Origin: Streptomyces sp. ISL-100
GTDB lineage: Bacteria; Actinomycetota; Actinomycetes; Streptomycetales; Streptomycetaceae
Assembly (NCBI RefSeq): GCF_018614615.1
Contig: NZ_JAGGOK010000051.1
Span: forward strand, 44,064 to 108,063
Direction of reading: 5' to 3'
Length of the DNA stretch: 64,000 nucleotides
This document shows positions 1 to 8,698 of the stretch, one piece after another (within the stretch, counting starts at the first letter, position 1; each line of letters opens with the position of its first letter). The notes beneath the pieces were generated by a model that saw nothing but the letters and a program-made list of their open reading frames with translations, searched no databases and was not told the DNA's origin. Made by a program: the position numbers and the translations under genes.

Positions 1-2
1 CG

Positions 3-3000
3 GACGGGATCAGCGACCCCGAGTACCGCACGCGCAGCGACTGGCGTGGATACGGCAAGGTCCGGGTGACCAACTCCGACGGCACCGTCAGCGCGTCCAA
101 CACCCGCAGTGAGCACGTCTTCCTGCGGGGACTTGGCGGCACGGTCACGGACTCGCAAGGCGTTGCGCACCCTGACAGCGACGAACGGTCCGGCTTCGAA
201 CTGGAAACCACGACCTACAACGGCGCGTACACCGCCGACAAGATCGTCACCAGGAGCATCGCTACCCCATGGACGCGCACGACGGCGACCCGGGTGAAAA
301 GCTGGGGCACGAGCAAGGCGTGGTTTACCCGCCCGGCGACCACCAGCACATATACGGCGCTTGAGGGCGGCGGCTGGCAGGAGGTCAAGAGCACCACGCG
401 ATACGACTCCACCAATGGCCGGGTCACCAACGTCGACGACTACGGCAAGGTCGGCAATGGCGCCGACAACCAGTGCACCCGCACCGAGTACGCCGACAAC
501 ACAACCTCGCACATGCTCGAGGCCGTCTCCCGGGTGGAGAAGGTAGCGGTCTCCTGCGTCGACCCCGTCGACCGGAAGACCCAAGTAATCTCCGACGACC
601 GGACCTTCTACGACGGCAAGGGGCTGGGTGAGGCGCCCACGAAGGGCGACACCACCAAGGTCCAGAAGCTTGCCTCTCACGACGGCACCACGGCGGTTTA
701 CCGCACCGTCACCGAGTCCCTACCGACCGACTTCGACATCTACGGCCGCTTCACCAAGGTCACAGACGCGGCGGGCAACATCACCTCCGTCGCCTACACC
801 GAGACCAACGGCCTGACGACGAAGAAGACCGAGACCAACGCGCTGAACTGGGTCTCCACCACCGAGTACAACGCGGCATGGGGCCAACCGTCGGCGAAGA
901 TCGACATGAACGGTAAGCGCACCGACTTCGAGTACGACGCGCTCGGCCGCCTCACCTCGGTGTGGATGCCGGACCGCCCGAAGGCGGAACTCTCCCCTTC
1001 AATCAAGTACAGCTACCTGGTCCGCAAGAACGCTCCGGTCACCGTCAAAACGGAGAAGATCTCCAACGACGGGTCTTACGGAGCTGAATACACCCTCTAC
1101 GACGGCCTACTGAGGCCTCGCCAGGAGCAGACAGAGGGTTCCGGCGGCGGCCGTATGGTCGCTGACACCTTCTACGACGGCCTTGGCAGAATCGCCAAGA
1201 CCTACACGGACTATTACACGTCTGGCGCGCCCAGCGATCTGCTGTTCCAGGCCGTCAACGGTGATGTCGACGCCCAGTCCCGCACTGAGTACGACGGCGT
1301 GGGACGTACGACGGCCAGCATTTTCCAGGTCGCGGGCGAGGAAAAGTGGCGCACCACGTACTCCTACGGCGGTGACCGTATGCACGTTGACCCGCCGGTC
1401 GGCCAGGCTCCGACGACGACCATCACCGACGGGCGCGGACGCACGACCGACATCCGCCGCTACAAGGGAGACAAGCCACTGCCAAGTGGCACATCCGCCG
1501 ACTATGAAGCCATCAGCTACACGTACACGCCTGCTGGTCAGCTCAAAACGGTGAAGGATGCTGCGGGCAACACCTGGTCCTACGGCTACGACCAGCTCGG
1601 CATGAAGACCGACGCCGACGATCCGGACAGCGGTAAGTCGCGCTACACCTACGACTCCTTGGACCGGTTGACCTCCGTCACTGACGCCAAGGGCAAGAGG
1701 TCGACGAAATACGACGCCCTCGGCCGCACGCTCTCCACATGGGAGGGCGAGCCGGACACAGGCACCCGACTCACTTTGTCGACGTACGACAAGCTCGCCA
1801 AGGGCGAGGTGCACGGTGCCTACCGGTACGCCAATGGCGCCGTACAGTCCAGCACGGTCATCGCCGAGCTTGATGAGATGTACCAGCCGACAAAGATCAA
1901 CCACACGCTGGCGGGCTCGTCCACACCGGAGCTCAACGGCACCTACGCGTACTCCATGCAGTACAACCGTGACGGCACGATCCAGTCAGCGGGTCTCCCT
2001 GCCGCAGGCGATTTGCCGGCCGAGACGGTCTCCTACGTCTATGACGAGCTCCAGCGTCCGACGCAATTGAAAACTTCACTCGGCAGCACGTACGTGAACG
2101 CAGCACGGTACTCGCCCACCAGCCTGCTCCAGCAGCTGGAGCTGACCACGGGCGGATCCTCGGACAAGAAGACCTGGCTGACATACGAGTACGAGCGCGG
2201 CTCCGACCGCCTCACACGCTCACGCGTCGACCGCGAGAGCGCGTCTGCCGTCACCTACGACGCGCGGTACACCTACGACGCCACAGGCAACGTCACTGCC
2301 ATCGCCGACACACCGACCGGTGGTCAGGCCGATGTTCAGTGCTTCACCCATGACTGGCAGTCGCGGCTTTCCAGTGCCTGGTCCACGGCTAACGCGTCCG
2401 ACGGCGCAGTCGGTTCTGCCAAGGGCAACAGCGCGTGTGCGACTGCTCCGATGCCGAGTGCCATCGGCGGTCCGGCCCCCTACTGGCACTCCTTCGAATA
2501 TGACGCATCAGGAAACCGAAGCAAGCAGGTTCTCCACGGCGTCGGCGGCTCGGGTGCTACAACCCGGACGTACTCCTACGGCGATGCGGACCAGGACGGC
2601 ATGGCGGGCGAGGCTGGCGACGGCGGCCCGCACATGCTCACCAAGATGGTCCAGGACGTCCCACAGAGTGGGCAGAGTCCAGCGGTTCACTCTCAGGACA
2701 CCTTCACCTATGACGGTGCGGGCAATACCGACAAGCGCATCCTCAACGGCGATACCCAGGACCTCGATTGGAACATCGAAGGCAAACTAGCCAAGTCGAT
2801 GCAAGGCACGGAGGAATCAACCTTCGCCTACGACGCCGAGGGTGAGCGGGTTCTCCGAAAGGAGCCCCACGCCACGACGTTCTACCTGCCCGGCATGGAT
2901 CTGCGCCTGGATGCCACTACCAAGACGGTCACCGGAATGCGCTACTACGGATTTGGTTCCGAGACGGTGGCCCTAAGGACCAAGAACGGTGTGGAGTTCC

Positions 3001-4553
3001 TTGCTTCCGATCACCACAGCACCGCCGAGATCGCGATCAATGCAGTCACGGGAGACACAACCCGTCGACGAATGGATCCCTTCGGCAGCGAGCGCGGCGA
3101 TGATTCGAAACAATGGATAGACGACAAGGGATTCCTCGGGAAGCCCATCGACAAGTCGACAGGACTTACTCATATTGGGGCACGTGAGTACGAACCGGAG
3201 AACGGCCGGTTCATCTCAGCCGACCCGATCATCAACTTCACGAACCCGCAGCAGATCAACGGGTACGCGTACGCCAGCAACAACCCCGTCACCCAGTCCG
3301 ACCCCACTGGCCTGTGCGCAGAAGTCGACTGCCCGACCAGGGACATCAACGGCGTCAACCACACCCCCCTGCCCGCTGATTCTCCGCATCACACTCCCTA
3401 TCCGACGACCAAGACGCCGGTCAACAAGCAGCATGAGGCCACCCAGGCCCAGGGAGAATCAGACGCCGCCCGGCGACGTGCGGAGGCCGCCAAGCAACGT
3501 GCGATAGCGGCCGCCAAGGAGCTCGCGGACATCGCAATGCGTGAGCTGGGCATCACCGACGCGCTGGACTGCTTGACCACAGGCAGCCTCGGAGCCTGCG
3601 GCTCAACCATCGTCAATGTTGCCACTAGCTTCGTCGGTGGACTCGCTGGGAAGCTCGCCGTAAAGTACGGATTCAGCCTCAAATGGCAGAAGGGTATTGA
3701 CCTTGCAAAGAGCGTGTGGGGTCTCCTGAAGAAAATTACGAACGGCTTCTATTCTTGGTACAAGAACAAGAAGAAAGCCGAAAGACTGGACGATGCGGCG
3801 GGAGAAGCCGCTGATGCGGCCGACTCGTGTAATAGCTTCCTACCAGCCACCAAGATATTGATGGCTGACGGCACAGCAAAGTCGATTAAGGATGTAGATA
3901 TCGGCGACGAAGTTGTTGCCACCGATCCGGAGGCTGGCAAGACCCGGATTCAAACGGTCACCGCGGAGATCAAGGGTCAGGGCGCAAAGCACCTCACCAA
4001 GGTGACCATCGACATTGACGGGAAGACGGGCGAAGAGACCGCCTCGGTCACGGCAACCGACGGCCACCCCTTCTGGGTCCCCGAGCTGGGCGAGTGGCTC
4101 GATGCCGTCGACCTCCGGGCTGGCCAGCAGCTCCGCACCAATAGCGGCACCAATGTTGAGATTGCTGCAGTTGAGCATTGGGCGCAGCGAGCCACCGTTT
4201 ACAACCTCACTGTCGCGGACTTCCATACGTACTACGTCGGGATCGGCGGTCAAGATATACTCGTCCACAATGCGCGGGTAAAAAACCTCTGCCCGGACGA
4301 GGATGCCGAAGGACCGCACACGACGTTCCGCAGGGACGGTGCGACCGGGAACATCGATCACTATCAGGAGTGGGTGCGCCCAGAAGATCCGCGAGACCCT
4401 CGGCCGTTCATTCCGGGAAAGCGAGTGGACGTGAAGGGGCAGCCTCACTACGACAAGAAGACAAAGACGTCCATTCCGACTCCGCATGTAAATCTTCCCG
4501 GCCGAGACGTAAGGCCTGCGGAGTCATGGGAAATACCGGCTAGGATCCGATGA
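3..4553 (+). CDS. RHS/YD-repeat polymorphic toxin with HINT domain (5'-partial)
   Basis: The reading frame is open to the left window edge, so the N-terminus lies outside. About 3 kb encode degenerate YD-type repeats (YDALGR, YDSLDR, YDAEGE), which in this family form a hollow shell around the toxic C-terminus. The RHS-associated core lies at about 3070-3320 (DPFGS, GLTHIGAREYEPENGRF, NPVTQSDPTG). An Ala/Lys-rich linker and a hydrophobic stretch follow. A HINT (hedgehog/intein-type) self-cleaving domain starts at Cys codon 3828 and ends in His-Asn at 4266-4271, which should free the C-terminal toxin (4272-4553). That toxin has GPHTTF and PTPHVN motifs and resembles the polymorphic toxin 24 family (probable nuclease; assignment from memory, moderate confidence). 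The downstream immunity gene overlaps the stop, as expected for a toxin/immunity pair. GC content is lower than in the later core genes, suggesting horizontal origin. Confidence 0.9.
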   Translation, partial: DGISDPEYRTRSDWRGYGKVRVTNSDGTVSASNTRSEHVFLRGLGGTVTDSQGVAHPDSDERSGFELETTTYNGAYTADKIVTRSIATPWTRTTATRVKSWGTSKAWFTRPATTSTYTALEGGGWQEVKSTTRYDSTNGRVTNVDDYGKVGNGADNQCTRTEYADNTTSHMLEAVSRVEKVAVSCVDPVDRKTQVISDDRTFYDGKGLGEAPTKGDTTKVQKLASHDGTTAVYRTVTESLPTDFDIYGRFTKVTDAAGNITSVAYTETNGLTTKKTETNALNWVSTTEYNAAWGQPSAKIDMNGKRTDFEYDALGRLTSVWMPDRPKAELSPSIKYSYLVRKNAPVTVKTEKISNDGSYGAEYTLYDGLLRPRQEQTEGSGGGRMVADTFYDGLGRIAKTYTDYYTSGAPSDLLFQAVNGDVDAQSRTEYDGVGRTTASIFQVAGEEKWRTTYSYGGDRMHVDPPVGQAPTTTITDGRGRTTDIRRYKGDKPLPSGTSADYEAISYTYTPAGQLKTVKDAAGNTWSYGYDQLGMKTDADDPDSGKSRYTYDSLDRLTSVTDAKGKRSTKYDALGRTLSTWEGEPDTGTRLTLSTYDKLAKGEVHGAYRYANGAVQSSTVIAELDEMYQPTKINHTLAGSSTPELNGTYAYSMQYNRDGTIQSAGLPAAGDLPAETVSYVYDELQRPTQLKTSLGSTYVNAARYSPTSLLQQLELTTGGSSDKKTWLTYEYERGSDRLTRSRVDRESASAVTYDARYTYDATGNVTAIADTPTGGQADVQCFTHDWQSRLSSAWSTANASDGAVGSAKGNSACATAPMPSAIGGPAPYWHSFEYDASGNRSKQVLHGVGGSGATTRTYSYGDADQDGMAGEAGDGGPHMLTKMVQDVPQSGQSPAVHSQDTFTYDGAGNTDKRILNGDTQDLDWNIEGKLAKSMQGTEESTFAYDAEGERVLRKEPHATTFYLPGMDLRLDATTKTVTGMRYYGFGSETVALRTKNGVEFLASDHHSTAEIAINAVTGDTTRRRMDPFGSERGDDSKQWIDDKGFLGKPIDKSTGLTHIGAREYEPENGRFISADPIINFTNPQQINGYAYASNNPVTQSDPTGLCAEVDCPTRDINGVNHTPLPADSPHHTPYPTTKTPVNKQHEATQAQGESDAARRRAEAAKQRAIAAAKELADIAMRELGITDALDCLTTGSLGACGSTIVNVATSFVGGLAGKLAVKYGFSLKWQKGIDLAKSVWGLLKKITNGFYSWYKNKKKAERLDDAAGEAADAADSCNSFLPATKILMADGTAKSIKDVDIGDEVVATDPEAGKTRIQTVTAEIKGQGAKHLTKVTIDIDGKTGEETASVTATDGHPFWVPELGEWLDAVDLRAGQQLRTNSGTNVEIAAVEHWAQRATVYNLTVADFHTYYVGIGGQDILVHNARVKNLCPDEDAEGPHTTFRRDGATGNIDHYQEWVRPEDPRDPRPFIPGKRVDVKGQPHYDKKTKTSIPTPHVNLPGRDVRPAESWEIPARIR

Positions 4554-4849
4554 TGTCAGATTCACTTCTTGCCAGACTCGAGAAATGGTATAGCCAACAG
4601 TGCGATGGCGACTGGGAGCACTCGTACGGGGTGCACATCGATACACTCGACAACCCCGGATGGCTCGTCGTTGTCGACCTTGAGCAGACCGAGCTGGAGG
4701 GAAGATCCTTTTCCTACGAGGAAGATCGCACCGACGACGACTGGGTCAATGCGTCGAGCGACGGGCGCAAGTTTCAGGGGGCGGGAGGGCCTAGCAACCT
4801 GGAGGCAGTACTTCGCGTGTTCCTGGAGTTCGCCGAAGGCGGGCACTGA
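4550..4849 (+). CDS. Imm53-like immunity protein
   Basis: A 99-residue acidic cytoplasmic protein that probably neutralises the toxin tip of the preceding RHS protein. Its N-terminal half reads LEKWYSQQCDGDWEHSYGV followed by TLDNPGW, the hallmark of immunity family Imm53. The start codon ATG overlaps the TGA stop of the toxin gene, and a second ATG follows at 4553, so translation is coupled and toxin and antidote should be made together. No signal peptide or membrane segment is visible. The family assignment rests on this motif and on position. The toxin partner type is less certain. Confidence 0.85.
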   Translation: MMSDSLLARLEKWYSQQCDGDWEHSYGVHIDTLDNPGWLVVVDLEQTELEGRSFSYEEDRTDDDWVNASSDGRKFQGAGGPSNLEAVLRVFLEFAEGGH

Positions 4850-5000
4850 ACGAGCCCCTGCACGTGAGAATCTGCAGGCGAGCATAGAAGTGCGGCGGTG
4901 CAGTTCCTGGCCGGCGATCCTTCCGTCGTAGGTCGTGGTTGCGCCGGTGGTCATCCGACCACCGGCGCAAACGCGTATATGCGCGGAAAAAAAACCAGGC

Positions 5001-5225
5001 CGCGTGGGCGTAGACGGTAGCCGTGACGCCGATGTGGGCGTGGCCGAGAAGCTCCTTGATGACGACGAGTTCGACGCCCTGCTCGAGGAGGAGGGTTGCT
5101 GTGATGTGGCGGAGGTAGTGGAAGCGGATGCGGCGGATGTCGGCCCGGCGGAGGAGCACCTGGAAGGTACGGGTCAGGGCACTCCGCTGCGCAGGAGTCG
5201 CTATCCACCCCGCGAACTGGCATGA
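5001..5225 (-). pseudogene. tyrosine integrase C-terminal remnant
   Basis: Only the end of a phage/AICE-type tyrosine recombinase catalytic domain survives. IRFHYLRHITATLLLEQGVE carries the HxxR motif (usual HDLRH here HYLRH), LLGHAHIGVTATVYAH carries the LGH histidine and the nucleophilic tyrosine. Everything N-terminal (arm-binding and core-binding domains and the first catalytic Arg) is absent, and after VYAHA the frame runs into unrelated residues. The fragment sits about 170 bp from a tRNA 3' fragment, the usual arrangement of integrase next to its attachment site. It is therefore read as the dead end of an excised or decayed integrative element that may have brought the RHS locus. Confidence 0.8.
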
Positions 5226-5398
5226 CTTACGGGACGCCAGCTCCAACGGCCGCCCTTGGGGCCGCTCAGGGGACAGCGAGGGGACATAAGGACCGACTCA
5301 GACCGCGAAGGATCTACAAAGGCCAAACATAGCGATGCTTTCTGACCTGAGGAAAAGGCGAAGATCAGGCAATAGTGACAAGGGTCGACACGATCATC

Positions 5399-5449
5399 AA
5401 AGGACTCATAATCCGTCGGCCGTGGGTTCGAGTCCCACCCGCCCCACCA
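5399..5449 (+). other. tRNA-Met 3' fragment (attachment-site duplication)
   Basis: The sequence contains an anticodon arm GGACTCATAATCC (anticodon CAT), a T-arm GTGGGTTCGAGTCCCAC and an acceptor 3' strand CCGCCCCACCA ending at 5449. The 5' half (acceptor 5' strand and D-arm) is missing: upstream bases do not match a tRNA. Integrative elements that enter a tRNA 3' end leave exactly such a partial copy at one boundary, the intact tRNA being rebuilt at the other. With the integrase remnant 170 bp away this marks an old att site. It is not a functional tRNA. Confidence 0.8.
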
Positions 5450-5748
5450 CGCAGTGGTCTTGCAGAAACGATTCGCCCAGCGAAAACGTAACGGCAAGGG
5501 CCGTCGCGGAAGCCGTGGCGGCCCTCGCTGTAGCCCCGGAACAAGATCCAGTGGACACGCACGGGACGCAGGGCGCCCGAAATGCCACCACCTTCGGACA
5601 GCATCGGGATGAGACCGAACTCGCCCCGTGGGCGAAGCGGCTGACCGCTCTCACCGCCTTGGAGAAGGCCGGGCTGACCGACGAGCAGCACCAGGCCATC
5701 CACGCTGCCTTGACCCGTTCTCTCTCCGTCCTCACCGGCGGACCGGGC
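5450..5748 (+). pseudogene. RecD-like helicase fragment, truncated at Walker A
   Basis: The frame across this stretch contains KAGLTDEQHQAIHAALTRSL followed by SVLTGGPG. That is the segment just before and into the Walker A motif of RecD2/TraA-type superfamily 1 helicases (normal form VLTGGPGTGKT). Directly after GGPG the frame changes to LPFCSLVLAG and stops, so the nucleotide-binding lysine and everything behind it is gone. No convincing start is visible because the frame runs in from the tRNA fragment. It looks like a recombination scar between an element and the next genes. The identity is inferred from this short motif only. Confidence 0.55.
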
Positions 5749-5777
5749 CTTCCGTTCTGCTCGCTTGTGCTCGCTGG

Positions 5778-6350
5778 TTAAAGCGGAACCGGGCGCAGAC
5801 CGTCGAGGGTGACGGTGACCAGGCGGGTCACCGCCACCTGAGAAGTCAGGGTGGCCGCAGCGGTCAGGGCGTGGAGGCAGTACTGGGCGAGCTCGGCGGG
5901 TGGTACGTCGGAGCGCAGGTCACCGGCCTCGGCGGCCTCGGCGACCAGGTGCTGGAGCATGCCGTGCAGGTGCCGCTCGGCGTGGGTGACGTGCTCTCCC
6001 TGGTGCAGGAGGGCGGCGAGTTCGCCGCCGTGCCGCTGGCGGGCGATGCCCGCGTACGCCTCAAGCACCGCCGTCAGACGCTCCACGGCCGTGCCGTTCT
6101 GGTCGCGGATGCCCGCGAGCTGGTGGAGGTGGCCGGCGACCTGGCGTTCATGCCAGGCCAGCAGCACGGCTTCGACATCGGAGAAGTACTTGTAGAGCGT
6201 GGCGCGGCCGATCCCGGTCTGTTCGGCGATCTGCGACATGGTCACCGACCGCAGGCCGCCGTCGGTCACCAGCTTCGCGGTGGTGTCCAGGATCGCCTCA
6301 CGTACGGCGGCGCGGTGCGCGTCGATCGTCTCGTTCCACAGCTTCGGCAC
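5778..6350 (-). CDS. TetR/AcrR-family transcriptional regulator
   Basis: A 190-residue one-component repressor. The N-terminal helix-turn-helix (VTMSQIAEQTGIGRATLYKY, then FSDVEAVLLAWHE) is typical TetR. The C-terminal ligand domain is all-helical with a His-rich stretch (HERHLHGMLQH region) that could bind a metal or small molecule, which is inference. GTG at 6350 (VPKLWNE) is chosen because homology-like sequence begins there; the frame stays open upstream but that part is not TetR-like. It is divergent from the small membrane-protein pair at 6466-7136, and a 15-bp palindrome in the gap is a likely operator. Confidence 0.85.
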   Translation of the reverse strand: MPKLWNETIDAHRAAVREAILDTTAKLVTDGGLRSVTMSQIAEQTGIGRATLYKYFSDVEAVLLAWHERQVAGHLHQLAGIRDQNGTAVERLTAVLEAYAGIARQRHGGELAALLHQGEHVTHAERHLHGMLQHLVAEAAEAGDLRSDVPPAELAQYCLHALTAAATLTSQVAVTRLVTVTLDGLRPVPL

Positions 6351-6397
6351 CCACCCAGGATACGGACGTCCACGGACGATACACTCGGTCTTTGGTA

Positions 6398-6412
6398 GAG
6401 ACAGTGTGTCTC
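6398..6412. promoter_or_regulatory. 15-bp palindrome, candidate TetR operator
   Basis: GAGACA-GTG-TGTCTC is a perfect 6-bp inverted repeat with a 3-bp spacer. It lies between the divergent TetR gene (start 6350) and the 6466 gene, the usual place for an autoregulatory TetR operator. Assignment is positional; no promoter elements were fixed. Confidence 0.5.
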
Positions 6413-6465
6413 GAAAAACGGGTGTGGTTCTCTCGCGACCCGCACCCGGATTCGTGGAGGGCGTC

Positions 6466-6612
6466 ATGGCAGGCTCACCGAATCGTCACGACGCTGATGG
6501 CGAGGGGGCGCCGCGCTGGGTGAAGGTGTCCGCGGCGATCGCCGTCGTCCTGGTCGCCGTGTTCGTGATCGTGCACCTGGCCGGCGGCGGCATGGCGGGG
6601 CACACGCCGTGA
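6466..6612 (+). CDS. small single-pass membrane protein
   Basis: A 48-residue protein with a polar N-terminus (MAGSPNRHDADGEGAPRW), one transmembrane helix (about residues 20-40, VSAAIAVVLVAVFVIVHLAG) and a short tail ending GHTP. Its stop overlaps the GTG start of the next gene (GTGA), so the two are translationally coupled. A GTGGAGGG ribosome site lies just upstream. Function unknown; likely an accessory subunit of the following membrane protein and under the divergent TetR regulator. Confidence 0.65.
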   Translation: MAGSPNRHDADGEGAPRWVKVSAAIAVVLVAVFVIVHLAGGGMAGHTP

Positions 6613-7136
6613 CCCCGTTCCCGCCGCGGCTGCGGAAGCTGACCCTTACCCTCCACGTCACCGCCTCGGTCGGCTGGCTGGGCGCGGTCGCGGTCTTCCT
6701 CGCCCTCGCCATCGCCGGGCTGACCAGCAGCGCGCCCCAGACCGTGCGGGGCGCCTACCTGGCCATGGACGTGGTGGGCTGGTACGTGATCGTGCCGTTC
6801 AGCGTCGCCTCCCTGCTGACGGGAGCGGTGCAGTCGCTCGGGACGGTGTGGGGACTACTGCGCCACCACTGGGTCATCGCGAAACTGCTGATCACCGTGA
6901 TCGCGACCCTTCTGCTGCTGGTCCACATGCAGCCGGTCGGCCACCTCGCCGACGCGGCCGCCCGGGCCGCGCTCGCGGGCGGCGAACTGGAGGGCATGCG
7001 CATCCAGCTGATCGCGGACGCGGCCGCCGCCCTGCTGGTGCTGCTCACGGCGGCCGCCCTGTCGGTGTTCAAGCCGCGCGGTGTGACCCGCTACGGGCGC
7101 CGCCGCCTGCGCGAGCAGATCCCACAGCCGCGCTGA
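6609..7136 (+). CDS. four-helix integral membrane protein (DUF2269-like)
   Basis: A 175-residue protein with four hydrophobic helices (about 10-35, 52-75, 85-105, 135-155) and a basic C-terminal tail (RYGRRRLREQ). Conserved-looking features are the helix-1 His (LTLHVTASVGWLGAV) and HHW after helix 2. The pattern resembles DUF2269/cytochrome-b561-like small membrane proteins, but I cannot confirm the family. It starts with GTG inside the stop of the preceding gene. Context (TetR regulator, copper-linked genes beyond) suggests a role in metal or membrane stress. No enzymatic function is assigned. Confidence 0.7.
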   Translation: MTPFPPRLRKLTLTLHVTASVGWLGAVAVFLALAIAGLTSSAPQTVRGAYLAMDVVGWYVIVPFSVASLLTGAVQSLGTVWGLLRHHWVIAKLLITVIATLLLLVHMQPVGHLADAAARAALAGGELEGMRIQLIADAAAALLVLLTAAALSVFKPRGVTRYGRRRLREQIPQPR

Positions 7137-7190
7137 ATCGTTCACCCCGAGGGGCGCGACCGTCCGGGACGCGCGCGCAAGCAGGCCGGC

Positions 7191-7910
7191 TCAGTGCTGG
7201 TGTCCGTCGTCGTGCCCGGGCTCCTTGCTCGGCTGGGTGTCCTTCGGAGAGGGGGTGGGCTGGGAGGCCGGCTTGGTGGTGTCGCCGCCGTGGTCACCGT
7301 CCTGGCCTTCGTCGCTTCCCTTCTCGCGCACGACATCGCCGTGGCTGTGTCCACCTCCGGACCCCTCGGCCATGGTCGGAGCGATGTGGCGCAGGCCCAG
7401 GAAGGTGAGGGCCGCGACTACAAGGACGGCCAGGCCCATGAGGCCGAAGATGCGCCGCCAGGGCCTCTTGTCTTCCTTCAGGAAGAAGGCGACGAAGGAC
7501 AGGACGATCCCGAGCGGTATCAGCACGGCACAACGGTCCGGGAGGTCCGCGAAGTGCTGCATGCCGCCGCTGAGCATGCCGAGGCCGAACGAGAGCATCG
7601 TCGAGGTGCCGAGCACGCGCAGCATGCGTGACAGGGGCTGCCTCTCGGACGCGAGGATGATGTCGTTGAGGACGGTTGCCAGGAGGAAGACCAGCACTCC
7701 GGACGCGGCGATCAGCGAGTAGCGGGTGGGGTCCATGGGGTGGTGGACGACTGCGCCACTGATGAGGCCGGCGCCTACGTAGTAGCCGACATAGCCGATG
7801 TAGCGCCAGGGCAGCGAGGCTTCCCGCTTCCTGTGGGCGCGGCGGCTGCTTTGGGCCGGCTGCGACGGAGCTGGGGGCTGGGGCGGGGCGAGACGGGATG
7901 AGGAGGACAA
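7191..7910 (-). CDS. membrane protein with His-rich C-terminal tail
   Basis: A 239-residue protein: a Pro/Ser-rich N-terminus, a core of about five transmembrane helices (residues 35-165) and a polar tail rich in His, Asp and Gly (GGGHSHGDVV, DGDHGGD, GHDDGHQH at the very end). Such His clusters usually bind Cu, Ni or Zn. It is convergent with the 6609 gene and lies in a cluster of His/Met-rich proteins, so a role in metal handling is inferred. No catalytic motif is recognised. Confidence 0.7.
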   Translation of the reverse strand: MSSSSRLAPPQPPAPSQPAQSSRRAHRKREASLPWRYIGYVGYYVGAGLISGAVVHHPMDPTRYSLIAASGVLVFLLATVLNDIILASERQPLSRMLRVLGTSTMLSFGLGMLSGGMQHFADLPDRCAVLIPLGIVLSFVAFFLKEDKRPWRRIFGLMGLAVLVVAALTFLGLRHIAPTMAEGSGGGHSHGDVVREKGSDEGQDGDHGGDTTKPASQPTPSPKDTQPSKEPGHDDGHQH

Positions 7911-8161
7911 AGCGGGCCTTTCGTTGATGTGCAGGAGACGTGGGATCGCGACCTGGGGCTGTCAGCGAGATACGGGCGCGCCACGCCGAGACAGACGCCC
8001 CTGGGCGCGACGGAGCTCGAGACCGGGTGTGGCTCCACGCCGGGCTTCGCTACCAGGGGGCAGAGAGGGCTCCGCGGAGGCATGGCCGAGTCATCGCCGA
8101 CGTGCAGGCGGGAGACGGTGTGAGAGGGCCAGCGGTCGCAGACCGGCTGGAGCGCGGTGAT

Positions 8162-8623
8162 TTAAATCCGCAGGACCGCTGAGTCCGGCAAGAGCGGGGA
8201 CGACCAGTCGGCCACAGCGGATCGGGCGGCGGCAGGTACGTATGCGTACGGAGGCCGAATGGCCTGGGCCTCGCACGGGGCCGACAGCGCAGCGGCCTGT
8301 ACGGGCTGGCCGGACACGCACTCGTGAGCCGCGTGCTGGGGTGCCGGAGCCTCGTGGTCGTCGGTGTGGCGCTGGTGGGAGTGCGAGCCGGGGGCGTCGT
8401 GGTCGTATTCGGCGGAGACCGGGGCCTGGACGTTGAGGGCTACCGCATTGGTCGGCGCCCCGAGGTGGGCGTGGCCTGCGGCGCTCTCCGCGCTTACGCC
8501 GTGTGTGTACATCAGCGTGAGGAGCAGCGCGGCAAGCACCCACGTTCGCCACGGGCCCGCTGCACGAGAGCGGGACCGCGGCGCGCTACGGGTCGCCGGG
8601 GCCACAGTCATGCGGGGGAGCAT
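8162..8623 (-). CDS. DUF6153-family exported His-rich protein
   Basis: A 153-residue protein with a basic N-terminus, one hydrophobic segment (WRTWVLAALLLTLMYTHGV) and an extracellular His-rich domain (AAGHAHLG, HDAPGSHSHQRHTDDHEAP, QHAAHEC). It ends in VLRI. Size, layout and the LRI terminus match a second gene at 10706-11113, and both fit the Streptomyces DUF6153 family as I remember it. Two cysteines (HECVSG and SAPCEA) may form a disulfide. Likely a surface or periplasmic-side metal-binding protein; no activity is known. ATG at 8623 is used; an in-frame ATG at 8611 is an alternative. Confidence 0.7.
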   Translation of the reverse strand: MLPRMTVAPATRSAPRSRSRAAGPWRTWVLAALLLTLMYTHGVSAESAAGHAHLGAPTNAVALNVQAPVSAEYDHDAPGSHSHQRHTDDHEAPAPQHAAHECVSGQPVQAAALSAPCEAQAIRPPYAYVPAAARSAVADWSSPLLPDSAVLRI

Positions 8624-8698
8624 AGCGTCACGTCCGCTGTGGACCTCCTGTGGGCGTGTGCTCGACTTCCAGCGGGCGGGGTGGATGGCGGGCGGGCG
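8624..8698. other. short intergenic gap with no feature
   Basis: Seventy-five GC-rich bases between the DUF6153 gene and the copper-storage remnant. I see no clear promoter, hairpin or operator here. Confidence 0.4.

Noticed and set aside
1107..1904. Reverse-strand frame inside the RHS gene
   Set aside because: Mirrors the YD repeats and lacks any domain; the forward RHS frame is continuous.
5399..5449. Functional tRNA-Met gene
   Set aside because: The D-arm and the 5' acceptor strand are missing; only the 3' half is present.
5201..5497. Reverse-strand frames over the tRNA fragment (GGWDSNPRPTDYESFDD-type peptide)
   Set aside because: This peptide is the well-known artefact of translating a tRNA antisense strand, not a gene.
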